Shown here: piece by piece, positions 33,686 to 41,140 of the stretch
Layout: each line of letters opens with the position of its first letter
Numbering within the stretch: the first letter of the stretch is position 1
Source: Pseudonocardia parietis
GTDB taxonomy: Bacteria > Actinomycetota > Actinomycetes > Mycobacteriales > Pseudonocardiaceae
Direction: 5' to 3'
Length of the DNA: 64,000 nucleotides
Assembly (NCBI RefSeq): GCF_017876315.1
Contig: NZ_JAGINU010000004.1
Location: 310,001 to 374,000 of the forward strand
The notes under the pieces: generated by a model
Databases searched by the model: none
What the model saw: only the letters and a program-made list of their open reading frames with translations
Told to the model about the DNA's origin: nothing
Translations under genes and position numbers: made by a program

Positions 33686-34852
33686 TCAGACTTCGCTTGT
33701 GCTCTTGGGCAGCGAGCCCCGCTTGTCCAGTTCTCTCGTCAGGGCGGCCATCCAGTCCGCTCGTTCACGCCAGTTTCGAAACTCGGGCTCCCACTGCGGA
33801 AGAACCTCGATCGCGTGATCGGAATGTGCTGCGGCCTGGCGAGCCTGACCCGAGGAATGCTTGTTGGTCAGTGCAGCGGCTACCTCGTCCGGAACGGACG
33901 TGTCGTCCTCGGTGGACGACGAGGTGGCCCAGGGCGCGAGGTAGGCGAGGCCGTCTGAAACCTCGATCATCATGCGGTCGAGCTGGGGTCCAGGCGCGGA
34001 GATAGTCGACGCGGCCGGCAGAGCTACGTGCGGGAACTCGGCGGACAGCGTTCGCCAGAGGGGCCGGATCTTGCGAGCGAGGTCCCGCTTCTGTCGGCCC
34101 TGGGCCCTCTCGCGGATCGTGGTCGCGAGCGCGAGGAGTGGCGCGACGGACAGGGCGATAGCGAGGAGCGCCTGCCCGCCCAGCCGGCCGATGTTGTAGA
34201 GCGTAGTGAAGCCCGACCACCGCTCGCCCGCATTGAACAGGTACCACGCCTGGCGAGCGAGCGAGATGCCGTCGACTCCCCAAGCCATGAGGCCCGTTGC
34301 GATGACGACACCGACGACCGTCACGCGCGCCCAACGGTGAGTGAGCAGTTTGAGGTACCGAATGGCTCGCACCGTACCGACTCCCCAGAGGATCAGCACG
34401 AATCCGGCGTTGGTGAGGTAGTAGGCCCAGTTGCGAAACGATGCGTAGCGTTCGATCGACCGACTCGCCCACCACGATGAATCCACCCCACCGCGCAGCG
34501 CGATATAGCTGACAGCCACAAAGAATAGATAGATTGCGAACTCGATGCGAATACGGCGCCACACGGGGGCGGGGTCGAGCGAGGTGTCGGACAGCCGCGC
34601 CAGGAGGAAGAACACCGAGTAGCAGAAGAACAGAAATGCCCAGGTACCGTTGGTGATCTCGTTGGAGAAGGTGTGGATGTAGGTGAATGGTGGCGCGTCA
34701 ATCCCGAGCGTGAGGAGCAGAGCGATCGCTGTCACGCCCAAAGCCAACGGACGGAGGGCGAGGTCCTTAGGGTGCCGGTAGAGCTGGCACCATTGCCAGA
34801 TCGCGAGAGCCACCATGACGATCGTCGTGGCCGCCTCGAGCCAGAACTTCAT
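33686..34852 (-). CDS. Multi-pass membrane protein, MAB_1171c-like
   Basis: A 388-residue protein with about seven hydrophobic spans in the first 250 residues (TIVMVALAIWQW; LALGVTAIALLLTLG; WAFLFFCYSVFFLLA; FAIYLFFVAVSYIAL; WAYYLTNAGFVLILWGVG; VTVVGVVIATGLMAWG; LLAIALSVAPLLALA), then a cytoplasmic tail of about 130 residues. Composition and layout match the actinobacterial MAB_1171c-type putative transporters. ATG at 34852 with GGAGGCAG upstream; it overlaps the metallopeptidase stop (ATGA). Known family context: it occurs with XRE regulators and ImmA/IrrE peptidases. Function unproven. Confidence 0.8.
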   Translation of the reverse strand: MKFWLEAATTIVMVALAIWQWCQLYRHPKDLALRPLALGVTAIALLLTLGIDAPPFTYIHTFSNEITNGTWAFLFFCYSVFFLLARLSDTSLDPAPVWRRIRIEFAIYLFFVAVSYIALRGGVDSSWWASRSIERYASFRNWAYYLTNAGFVLILWGVGTVRAIRYLKLLTHRWARVTVVGVVIATGLMAWGVDGISLARQAWYLFNAGERWSGFTTLYNIGRLGGQALLAIALSVAPLLALATTIRERAQGRQKRDLARKIRPLWRTLSAEFPHVALPAASTISAPGPQLDRMMIEVSDGLAYLAPWATSSSTEDDTSVPDEVAAALTNKHSSGQARQAAAHSDHAIEVLPQWEPEFRNWRERADWMAALTRELDKRGSLPKSTSEV

Positions 34853-35361
34853 GTCTGCCTCCACCGTCGCTGGACAAGCCCAAACGTCGCAGCGATCCCC
34901 TGCTCGGCGCTCCACGTGGCGCTCAGCTGGTACTCGTCTGGCTTTTGACGAGTGGCACCGAGACGTCCTAGCTCCGTCGCGGCGGCCTCGGCCTCCCATT
35001 CCATGTCGTCGTCGTTGCCCGGGGCACCTTCGCTCGGGTCTTCGTCTTCACCCAATAGAGCGCCGCAGGTGAGGGGCATGGCGCCGGGCTCGAGATGGCC
35101 GAGGGCAAGATGCGCGAGCTCGTGATAGATGACGGCTTCCTGCAGCGGCCGTGGGGCCCGTGAGTCGTGAAGGATGCGGTCCTGAGTCGGCAGTGTGACC
35201 AGATGCCCGATCGCGGTGACGCCACCGAGGTCGGTGGCCGTGATCCTGATTGGCCGGCCTCGCCGGACGGCGATCTGAGCGCACAGCTGCCAAGCAGTGA
35301 AGGGTGGCGTCACGCCGGCGTCATCGAGTAGCTCTGCGCAGATCCGACGGATTTCTGGCAT
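34849..35361 (-). CDS. ImmA/IrrE-family zinc metallopeptidase
   Basis: A 170-residue protein with the zinc-protease motif YHELAHLALGH (His80, Glu81, His84) and a downstream acidic region (EWEAEAAATELGRL) holding the third ligand glutamate. Such peptidases cleave partner XRE-type repressors (ImmA with ImmR of ICEBs1; IrrE with DdrO). ATG at 35361 begins the family-like segment MPEIRRICAELL; a GTG at 35499 just after the upstream stop is an alternative giving 46 more residues. The stop overlaps the membrane protein start. Confidence 0.85.
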   Translation of the reverse strand: MPEIRRICAELLDDAGVTPPFTAWQLCAQIAVRRGRPIRITATDLGGVTAIGHLVTLPTQDRILHDSRAPRPLQEAVIYHELAHLALGHLEPGAMPLTCGALLGEDEDPSEGAPGNDDDMEWEAEAAATELGRLGATRQKPDEYQLSATWSAEQGIAATFGLVQRRWRQT

Positions 35362-35505
35362 GGTCCGGCGAGCTCTCAACTCCTGGTTCCCAACCTCGTG
35401 CCATCGCTGCCCGGGAGCGTGATCATCCCATCGACATGCCATGAAGATGGTCGCGGTCGGCTGCCTCAGCTCGTTCGGGTGATCGCGGTGCTGGCCCACG
35501 GCGAC

Positions 35506-36018
35506 CTACTGCTGCCCAGCAGACCCCGGATCGTCCTCGTCGTCGTCGAGTAAGGCGCGCGCGAGGGCGCGCATCATGTTGGCGCGTTCTCGCGCGTTCC
35601 CCCCTGCTCCGCGGTGCGCCACCCTGGTGACACCGGAGTACCGCAGGGCCCGCTGCAGCTCTAGTGCGGCCTCGCGCTCCTGCTCCTGAGCTTCTTTCGC
35701 CTCTGCGATCAGCCGTTCCAGCCGTTCCGCTCGCTCGATCAGATGCTGCTCGATCTCCATGGCGAGCTCATCATCGAGGAACCAGCCCACTCGGACCTCG
35801 AAGAACCACGCCAGCGCATCGAGCGTCTTCCGTGTTGGGTTGCTCTTGATGCCTCGCCGCAGCTCGCTCAGATGAGACTCGGACAGATCGAGGCCAGCGG
35901 CGCGACAGGCGGCGACCACCTCACTGTTCCGCCACATGCGGGCAGGTGCGTGCGGCGGTCGAGACACCTCGAAGAGGCGCTCAATACGACCGCTCAGTGT
36001 CGGCGGCGGCGATGCCAT
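35506..36018 (-). CDS. XRE-family helix-turn-helix regulator
   Basis: A 170-residue regulator. The HTH region is at about 25-90 (MWRNSEVVAACRAAGLDLSESHLSELRRGIKSNPTRKTLDALAWFFEVRVGWFLDD), followed by a long charged helix (EIEQHLIERAERLERLIAEAKEAQEQE), probably a dimerisation coiled coil. ATG at 36018 has GAGGTGGGACGG upstream. First gene of a minus-strand operon with the metallopeptidase, which may cleave it. Related in design to the regulator at 36788-37228. Confidence 0.85.
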   Translation of the reverse strand: MASPPPTLSGRIERLFEVSRPPHAPARMWRNSEVVAACRAAGLDLSESHLSELRRGIKSNPTRKTLDALAWFFEVRVGWFLDDELAMEIEQHLIERAERLERLIAEAKEAQEQEREAALELQRALRYSGVTRVAHRGAGGNARERANMMRALARALLDDDEDDPGSAGQQ

Positions 36019-36338
36019 CCGTCCCACCTCGCCCTCATCCATGTCGCTGGCCTCCGCCGCTTGCGTCTGCATGTGCATCCAGCACTCTGCCACAGCGAAG
36101 AACTCACATCTACTAGATCTCAGAGTCTTCGCTGTAGCGGCGGGGTTGTGATACACAGTGCGAGCGCTGCTTCGGCAGACGTGGAGAGGTCGACTTGACT
36201 CAGATGAGAGGGGACGGTGGCCGTGCCGGGAGCTTGGTCATACCCAGCAGTCAGTACGTCCTGGCGCTCTACCCTCCGTGGTCGCAGAGTTGCTAGCTGG
36301 CGCCGCCGAGTAGCGGCGTTCGCCTGGGACGGCCGCCG
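36019..36338. other. Control region of the XRE operon
   Basis: About 320 bases between divergent genes. The stretch 36105-36165 is AT-richer, with ctactagatctcag and tgtgatacac, and likely contains the promoter and operator of the XRE operon. A related ctacta pattern occurs near 37460. Confidence 0.4.
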
Positions 36339-36791
36339 ATGACCGAGTCGGGCGGCGCGCGGGCCGATTCACCTCCCGCTTCAGTGTCGAGAGCAGCCGG
36401 ATCGCAGACGGCTCCGAACGCGGGAGAGGCCCCCTCGATCGGACGCGTATGCGCAGCCGACCCCCCGGAGGGGCAGCGGATGCGCAATGACGAGCAGGCT
36501 CGGCACCACAGCGAGCTGACACAGACCGGCGAGCAGGTATCGACGTTGGCGGCGGACCCGCCCGACGCCTTGTTCGTGGCGCTCGACGATGATCTGGCTG
36601 CGGTGGCCCGGAGCGCGGTGGGGGCGATGTCTGCTCTGCGCCGCAACGCCGCCGGCGAACTTGCTGGCCCGGCAGGGGCGGAGATCAGCAGTGCTCTCGG
36701 GGTTTACCTGACCGAGCTGGCGCGATTGACCCGCTCGGCTCTGGCTCTCCATCTGGCTGTGGAGTCACGTCTGAACGCAAATCGGGATTAG
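36339..36791 (+). CDS. Hypothetical protein
   Basis: A 150-residue protein. The first 70 residues are Pro/Ser-rich; the rest is helical (DALFVALDDDLAAVARSAVGAMSALRRNAAGEL, SALGVYLTELARLTRSALALHL). The ribosome binding site is weak; an internal ATG at 36480 is an alternative start. It converges with, and overlaps by 4 bases, the XRE gene at 36788. No family recognised. Confidence 0.5.
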   Translation: MTESGGARADSPPASVSRAAGSQTAPNAGEAPSIGRVCAADPPEGQRMRNDEQARHHSELTQTGEQVSTLAADPPDALFVALDDDLAAVARSAVGAMSALRRNAAGELAGPAGAEISSALGVYLTELARLTRSALALHLAVESRLNANRD

Positions 36792-37228
36792 CGGCGGGGT
36801 GGGCGCCGGTGCTTGGCGTGCAGACGATGGAGGTCTTCGATGATCCGGGCGAGCGAGGCACGGGTCTCTTCGGGGAGCTCGCTGGCCATCTCGAGGAGAG
36901 TCTCCAGCTCGGCCTGCCGCACGAGCGTGAGGATGCGCCGGTCCTCCTCGGTGGTCTCGGCGTACTCGTCGGCGAACAGATTCCCGACCGGAACGCGGAA
37001 GAAGCGCACGATGCCTTCGATGGTGGCCATCGTCGGGTTGGTGCGGCGTCCGCGCCGCAGGTGGTTGAAGTAGGCCACCGACATCGACGGACCGCCGGCC
37101 TCTCGGATGCCGTTGACGATCTCCTCGTCGGTGTAGGGGCCTCGGTCAGCGGGGTGGATCGTCGCAACGAGCCGGTTGATCCGATCTTTGAGTGCCTCGG
37201 GTACGTCCCCGGACCGCTCTCCCGTCAC
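36788..37228 (-). CDS. XRE-family helix-turn-helix regulator
   Basis: A 146-residue regulator with the same plan as 35506-36018: HTH at about 10-75 (YTDEEIVNGIREAGGPSMSVAYFNHLRRGRRTNPTMATIEGIVRFFRVPVGNLFADE), then a helical tail (ILTLVRQAELETLLEMASELPEETRASLARIIEDL). GTG at 37228 with AAGGAGGGG upstream, clearly decisive. It is divergent from the conjugation operon starting at 37569, so it is the natural candidate to repress it. The intervening region has an inverted repeat at 37465-37490. Confidence 0.88.
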   Translation of the reverse strand: MTGERSGDVPEALKDRINRLVATIHPADRGPYTDEEIVNGIREAGGPSMSVAYFNHLRRGRRTNPTMATIEGIVRFFRVPVGNLFADEYAETTEEDRRILTLVRQAELETLLEMASELPEETRASLARIIEDLHRLHAKHRRPPRR

Positions 37229-37464
37229 CGTGCCCCTCCTTCTTCGGTTGCCACGGCGAACCGTTCGAGGAACGTCGCGCTGCCGGGACGGGGCGACGGT
37301 AGCCCCAACGATCACGTGGAGAGAGCTGAGGTCGGGGTTCACGCAGCCGATCTCCCATCCAGCTGACCGCCAGGGCCAACGAAACGTCACAAAGAGCCAG
37401 GTCAGGGCGCCATTGACACCACGTAAGCATCTCAGGATAGTTACCCGTGCTGATTACTACTAGG

Positions 37465-37490
37465 AGTAGACCCATGATGCTAGGTCTACT
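37465..37490. promoter_or_regulatory. Candidate operator, inverted repeat AGTAGACC
   Basis: AGTAGACC at 37465-37472 and GGTCTACT at 37483-37490, perfect arms with a 10-base spacer. The surrounding 50 bases are AT-richer than average (gattactactagg). It lies between the divergent XRE regulator and the conjugation operon. Likely binding site, not proven. Confidence 0.5.
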
Positions 37491-37568
37491 ACTGGAAGGG
37501 GTGTGCGCCGTGCCGGAGCGATGGGAAGGGGCCGCGCACACGCTCGGCCGAGGGATGGGGCGGTAGCG

Positions 37569-38603
37569 ATGCCCAAGGCGAAGACCCGGTCGGGTCCGCA
37601 GTGGCGCACAGCGCCTGGTCTCGGCACGGGCCCCACGTATGCGGAGGGGCCTACTGCACCGGAACAGCCCGAGACCGCGCAGCGTGTGCTCGCTCCGGCG
37701 CGCCGCCGACCGTCGCCCCGCCGGCCGCAGACGGCGCGGGACTCGGCGCCAGTGCCGGACCCGAACGGCCTTGAGGTCGGCGACGCGTCGGACCACGCCC
37801 GCGGCGAGCAGCCGCTGTACACCCACACCGACATCGGTCCAGTCGGCGGATCACCCGCCCGCGGCCCGTCGGTCGCCGCACTGTCGGAGCTGTCGTCCGC
37901 CGAACGAGCCGACAACCCGGCTGCGGACCTGAGCTCACCATCGCCGGTGTCACACGCGCACGATGGGGAGCCTGAGCTGGCTGCACCGCAGGTTCCGCTG
38001 CATGTGGAGCTGCCAGGGCAGCCGCAGGTCGACGGTCGTCGACCGCGCGGCGACGCACCCCGGACCGAGCCGCCCCGCACGGCGGTGACCCGGTACGGGG
38101 CGGTCGAGGAGACCTTCACCCGGACGGTCCGGTCGTTGGAGCCGATCTCGGACCTGGAGGCGGCCGCGTTCGCGGCACGGTTCGCCGCGGATTTCCAGTC
38201 CTTCGACCAGGACCGGCCTTCCCGTCGTGCAGAGGTGTTGCGGCCTCTGCTCGCCGACCCCCAGGCGTGCACCTGGGGGTGGTCGGGCGAGGGCAGGCAG
38301 CGCGCCGACGCGCCACAGCCGAACCGGATCTACCGGCGCTCGGATGTCGTGGTGTTCGTCGAGGTGATCGTGCGTGTCACGCCGTATGCGCGCGCCTGCC
38401 CATCGTCTGACCCATCCGATACCGGGCCGGAGCCGGTCGAGCCGCCGGGGGTGCTCGGCCCGTCGAGCGCGCCCGCACCCTCGGATCCGAACTGGATCGC
38501 CGGGGGTTCGAGCTGGGTGCGGATGACCGTGCCGATCACCCGTTCCGCCGACGACGGCCGCCTGGTTGTCGATCCCCACCTGGTCCCCGACCCGTCCGCC
38601 TGA
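37569..38603 (+). CDS. Putative conjugation accessory protein, first gene of operon
   Basis: A 344-residue protein. Residues 1-165 are Pro/Ala/Arg-rich and low-complexity. The C-terminal 150 residues are folded-looking: DLEAAAFAARFAADFQSFDQDRPSRRAEVLRPLL, then VVVFVEVIVRVTPYARA and WVRMTVPITRSADDGRLVVDPHLVP. That pattern recalls TcpC/VirB8-like NTF2-fold proteins of Gram-positive conjugation systems, but no membrane anchor is visible, so the match is tentative. ATG at 37569; an in-frame start at 37503 is possible. It leads the conjugation operon. Confidence 0.6.
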   Translation: MPKAKTRSGPQWRTAPGLGTGPTYAEGPTAPEQPETAQRVLAPARRRPSPRRPQTARDSAPVPDPNGLEVGDASDHARGEQPLYTHTDIGPVGGSPARGPSVAALSELSSAERADNPAADLSSPSPVSHAHDGEPELAAPQVPLHVELPGQPQVDGRRPRGDAPRTEPPRTAVTRYGAVEETFTRTVRSLEPISDLEAAAFAARFAADFQSFDQDRPSRRAEVLRPLLADPQACTWGWSGEGRQRADAPQPNRIYRRSDVVVFVEVIVRVTPYARACPSSDPSDTGPEPVEPPGVLGPSSAPAPSDPNWIAGGSSWVRMTVPITRSADDGRLVVDPHLVPDPSA

Positions 38604-38621
38604 CACGCGAGGTAGCTGCTC

Positions 38622-39974
38622 ATGACATCGACGAACCACACCCGACCGGAGACCAACAACCACACACCGTGGACACCGGACTCCGCCAGCCTCGCGTGGA
38701 TGTCCACCCCCGCCCCGCCCTCATCCGGTAGCGGTGCGGGGCGCAGTGAGGAGCCAGCGGACGCAGTCACCTCGTCCTCCTCCGCAGCATCTGAGCCGTC
38801 TCAGCCGAGGAACACGGCTGCGGCCCCGCCGGCTCCCGCCCCCGCCGCGGCGTCTGGTAGCGGTTCGCCGGACGAGCGAACTGAGCGGGCTGGACCGCGC
38901 CCCGCCGCGCCCGAGACCACTGCGTCGCCGTCGGTGCCGATCAAGCCGCGCGATGCGCGGGTGGAGGCCCCGGATCTCCCCGACCTGGGCGACGCTGTCA
39001 CCGTCGGGGCCCCGGAGCCGTTCATCAACGCGGTCCGATCCCGGGCCAGCGCGCCACGACAGGGCTGGCGAGCCGCCTTCTACAACCTCACCGGTGGGCG
39101 GTTCAACCCCGGGTTATCGCCCGCGGAGCAGCGGTTGATCGAGCAGCAGCGCAAGATCCGCACTCCGATGGACGGCCCGCATTCGGTGGTCGTCAGCTCG
39201 TTGAAGGGCGGGGTGGGCAAGACCACGGTGTCGGCGTTGTTGGGGTCGTTCCTGGCCGAGGGCCGTGGCGAGCGGGTGGTGGCCGTGGATGCCAACCCCG
39301 ACGCCGGAACGCTCGGCGACCGCCTGGTCGGGGAGAAGGAAGCCGCCCAGCTCACGGTGCGCAAACTGCTCAACAACCTCGATCAGGTCCGGTCGTTCTC
39401 GGACCTGTCGCGCTATGTGCACCTGGTCGACCGGCTGCAGGTGGTGACCTCCGAGCAGGAACCCGAGGAGTCCGAGGCGTTCTCCCAGCACGACTACGAA
39501 GCCGTCCTGGACGTACTGAGTCGGTTCGCGCAGGTGCTGGTGACCGATTCGGGCACCGGGATCACGCACTCGGCGATGCAGGGCGGGCTCACCCGCTGCG
39601 ACTCGCTGGTGATCGTGGGGTCGTTGACCCAGGACGCGGCCTCGCGGGCGGCCAAGACGTTGAACTGGCTGGCCGGGCGGCGCTGGCGCCGCCTGGCGGA
39701 GAACGCGGTCGTGGTGCTGTCGCAGGACCGCAGCAGCTCGTTCATCGACGAACGCCCGATCCTCGAACACTTCCAGTCCCGCTGCCGCGCAGTGCTGACC
39801 CTGCCCGCTGACCCGCACCTGCATGCCGGGGGCCAGATCGACGTGGAGGCGCTCAAACCCGCGACGCGCGACGCGGCACTGGAGATCGCCGCCACCGTGG
39901 CCGAGGGCTTCTACGGCTGCCCGACCTCGCTCGGGCGCCCTGCAGGGGAACGCCGTCCCGGCGTGGCCTGGTAA
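38622..39974 (+). CDS. ParA/MinD-like ATPase of conjugation operon
   Basis: A 450-residue protein with a Ser/Pro/Ala-rich N-terminus of 110 residues and a MinD/ParA-like ATPase domain at 185-440. The deviant Walker A is SLKGGVGKTT (193-202), the A' aspartate follows in VVAVDANPDAGTLGD and Walker B is VLVTDSGTG. Such ATPases position complexes or DNA; comparable proteins occur in ESX secretion and actinobacterial conjugation loci. ATG at 38622 with GAGGTAG upstream. Its TAA overlaps the next ATG (TAATG). Confidence 0.85.
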   Translation: MTSTNHTRPETNNHTPWTPDSASLAWMSTPAPPSSGSGAGRSEEPADAVTSSSSAASEPSQPRNTAAAPPAPAPAAASGSGSPDERTERAGPRPAAPETTASPSVPIKPRDARVEAPDLPDLGDAVTVGAPEPFINAVRSRASAPRQGWRAAFYNLTGGRFNPGLSPAEQRLIEQQRKIRTPMDGPHSVVVSSLKGGVGKTTVSALLGSFLAEGRGERVVAVDANPDAGTLGDRLVGEKEAAQLTVRKLLNNLDQVRSFSDLSRYVHLVDRLQVVTSEQEPEESEAFSQHDYEAVLDVLSRFAQVLVTDSGTGITHSAMQGGLTRCDSLVIVGSLTQDAASRAAKTLNWLAGRRWRRLAENAVVVLSQDRSSSFIDERPILEHFQSRCRAVLTLPADPHLHAGGQIDVEALKPATRDAALEIAATVAEGFYGCPTSLGRPAGERRPGVAW

Positions 39975-41140
39975 TGCCCTCCCCGCTCTGGGCGCGGTTC
40001 GGGACCGCGCTGTCGCTGTCGGCGTCGCTGGCCGCATCCGCGTTGTCGCCGGCCGCGCCGGCCGACCAGGACGTCGAGTGTGGGTGGCGGATCACCGCCA
40101 CCCACGTACTCGCCGAGCTCGACGGGGACAACTCTGAGCGCGCGCAAGAGCTGCGCGACGCCCTGCTCGAGGTCGGGGCCGACGAACCGGACTTCGTGCC
40201 GGAGTCCTGCACCGATACCTCCGGTGGATCCGGCGACGACGACTCCGGTTCCGGTAGCGGGTCCGGTTCGGGCTCGGGCGGCGGGTCCGGTTCGGGCTCG
40301 GGCGGCGATTCCGGTTCGGGCTCGGGCGGCGATTCCGGTTCGGGTTCGGATGGCGGTTCGGGCTCGGGTTCTGGGGAGCAGGGGGCGACCGCGGCCGAGG
40401 CGTTCGGCTGGGGCGAACCCGATGTCATCGACGACTTCGAGTCCGCCGAGCTCGAGGGCTGGAACCTCTACGACGGCCCGGGTCACGCCGGAAACGGCGT
40501 GCGTTCCCCGGATGCAGCGTCGGTGGCGGACGGCGTCCTCACCATCAACGGCACCGCGGATGGCACCACCGGTGGGATGGCCTGGGGCGACTCCCAGCAG
40601 TACGGCCGGTGGGAGGTGCGGATGAAGGCCCCGCAGGGCGATGAGGCCTACAACGCGCTGGCGCTGCTGTGGCCGACCGCGGAGAACTTCCCGGTCGGCG
40701 GCGAAGTTGACTTCGCCGAGATCATGGATTCGAGTCGGCAGAAGGTCGAGTTGTTCCTGCACTACGGCGAGGACAACTCCCAGGTGCACGGCGAGGTCGA
40801 GGTCGATGCCACCGAGTGGCACAACTACGCCGTCGAGTGGACCCCGGACGGGATCACCGCCTTCCTCGACGGGGAGGAGTGGTGGAAGACCACCGATACC
40901 TCGATCCTGCCGCCGGGGCCGATGCACCTGTGTCTGCAGTTGGACTGGTTCCCCGACAACGGCGGCGGCGGGGGCGGAGGCGAGGTCCACTACGACTGGG
41001 TCAAGCAGTGGTCACTCGGTGAGGGCGAGGGTTCGTCGACCGATTCCGACGGCAGCGCCGGATCCACCGATGCCGATTCCAGTACCTCGCTGACCGAGGA
41101 AGAGAACAGCAAGGGCGGGCGTATGGCCGCAGTCCGCTGA
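39974..41140 (+). CDS. Secreted GH16-like glycoside hydrolase
   Basis: A 388-residue protein. An N-terminal signal sequence (ARFGTALSLSASLAASALSPAAPA) precedes a short Cys-containing domain, a Gly/Ser/Asp linker (about 78-135) and a GH16-type jelly-roll domain (about 148-350). The catalytic motif is EVDFAE (Glu244, Asp246, Glu249), matching the EIDxxE pattern of laminarinase/licheninase-type GH16 enzymes; substrate-cleft residues include LLWPTAENFPVGG. The tail is Ser/Asp/Thr-rich. Start overlaps the previous stop. Unusual company for a conjugation operon; a wall or capsule glucan target is inferred. Confidence 0.82.
   Translation: MPSPLWARFGTALSLSASLAASALSPAAPADQDVECGWRITATHVLAELDGDNSERAQELRDALLEVGADEPDFVPESCTDTSGGSGDDDSGSGSGSGSGSGGGSGSGSGGDSGSGSGGDSGSGSDGGSGSGSGEQGATAAEAFGWGEPDVIDDFESAELEGWNLYDGPGHAGNGVRSPDAASVADGVLTINGTADGTTGGMAWGDSQQYGRWEVRMKAPQGDEAYNALALLWPTAENFPVGGEVDFAEIMDSSRQKVELFLHYGEDNSQVHGEVEVDATEWHNYAVEWTPDGITAFLDGEEWWKTTDTSILPPGPMHLCLQLDWFPDNGGGGGGGEVHYDWVKQWSLGEGEGSSTDSDGSAGSTDADSSTSLTEEENSKGGRMAAVR

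Noticed and set aside
40240..40380. Tandem short repeats resembling a minisatellite or CRISPR
   Set aside because: They are Gly-Ser codon repeats in the linker of the GH16-like protein, in frame, with no spacers of constant length.
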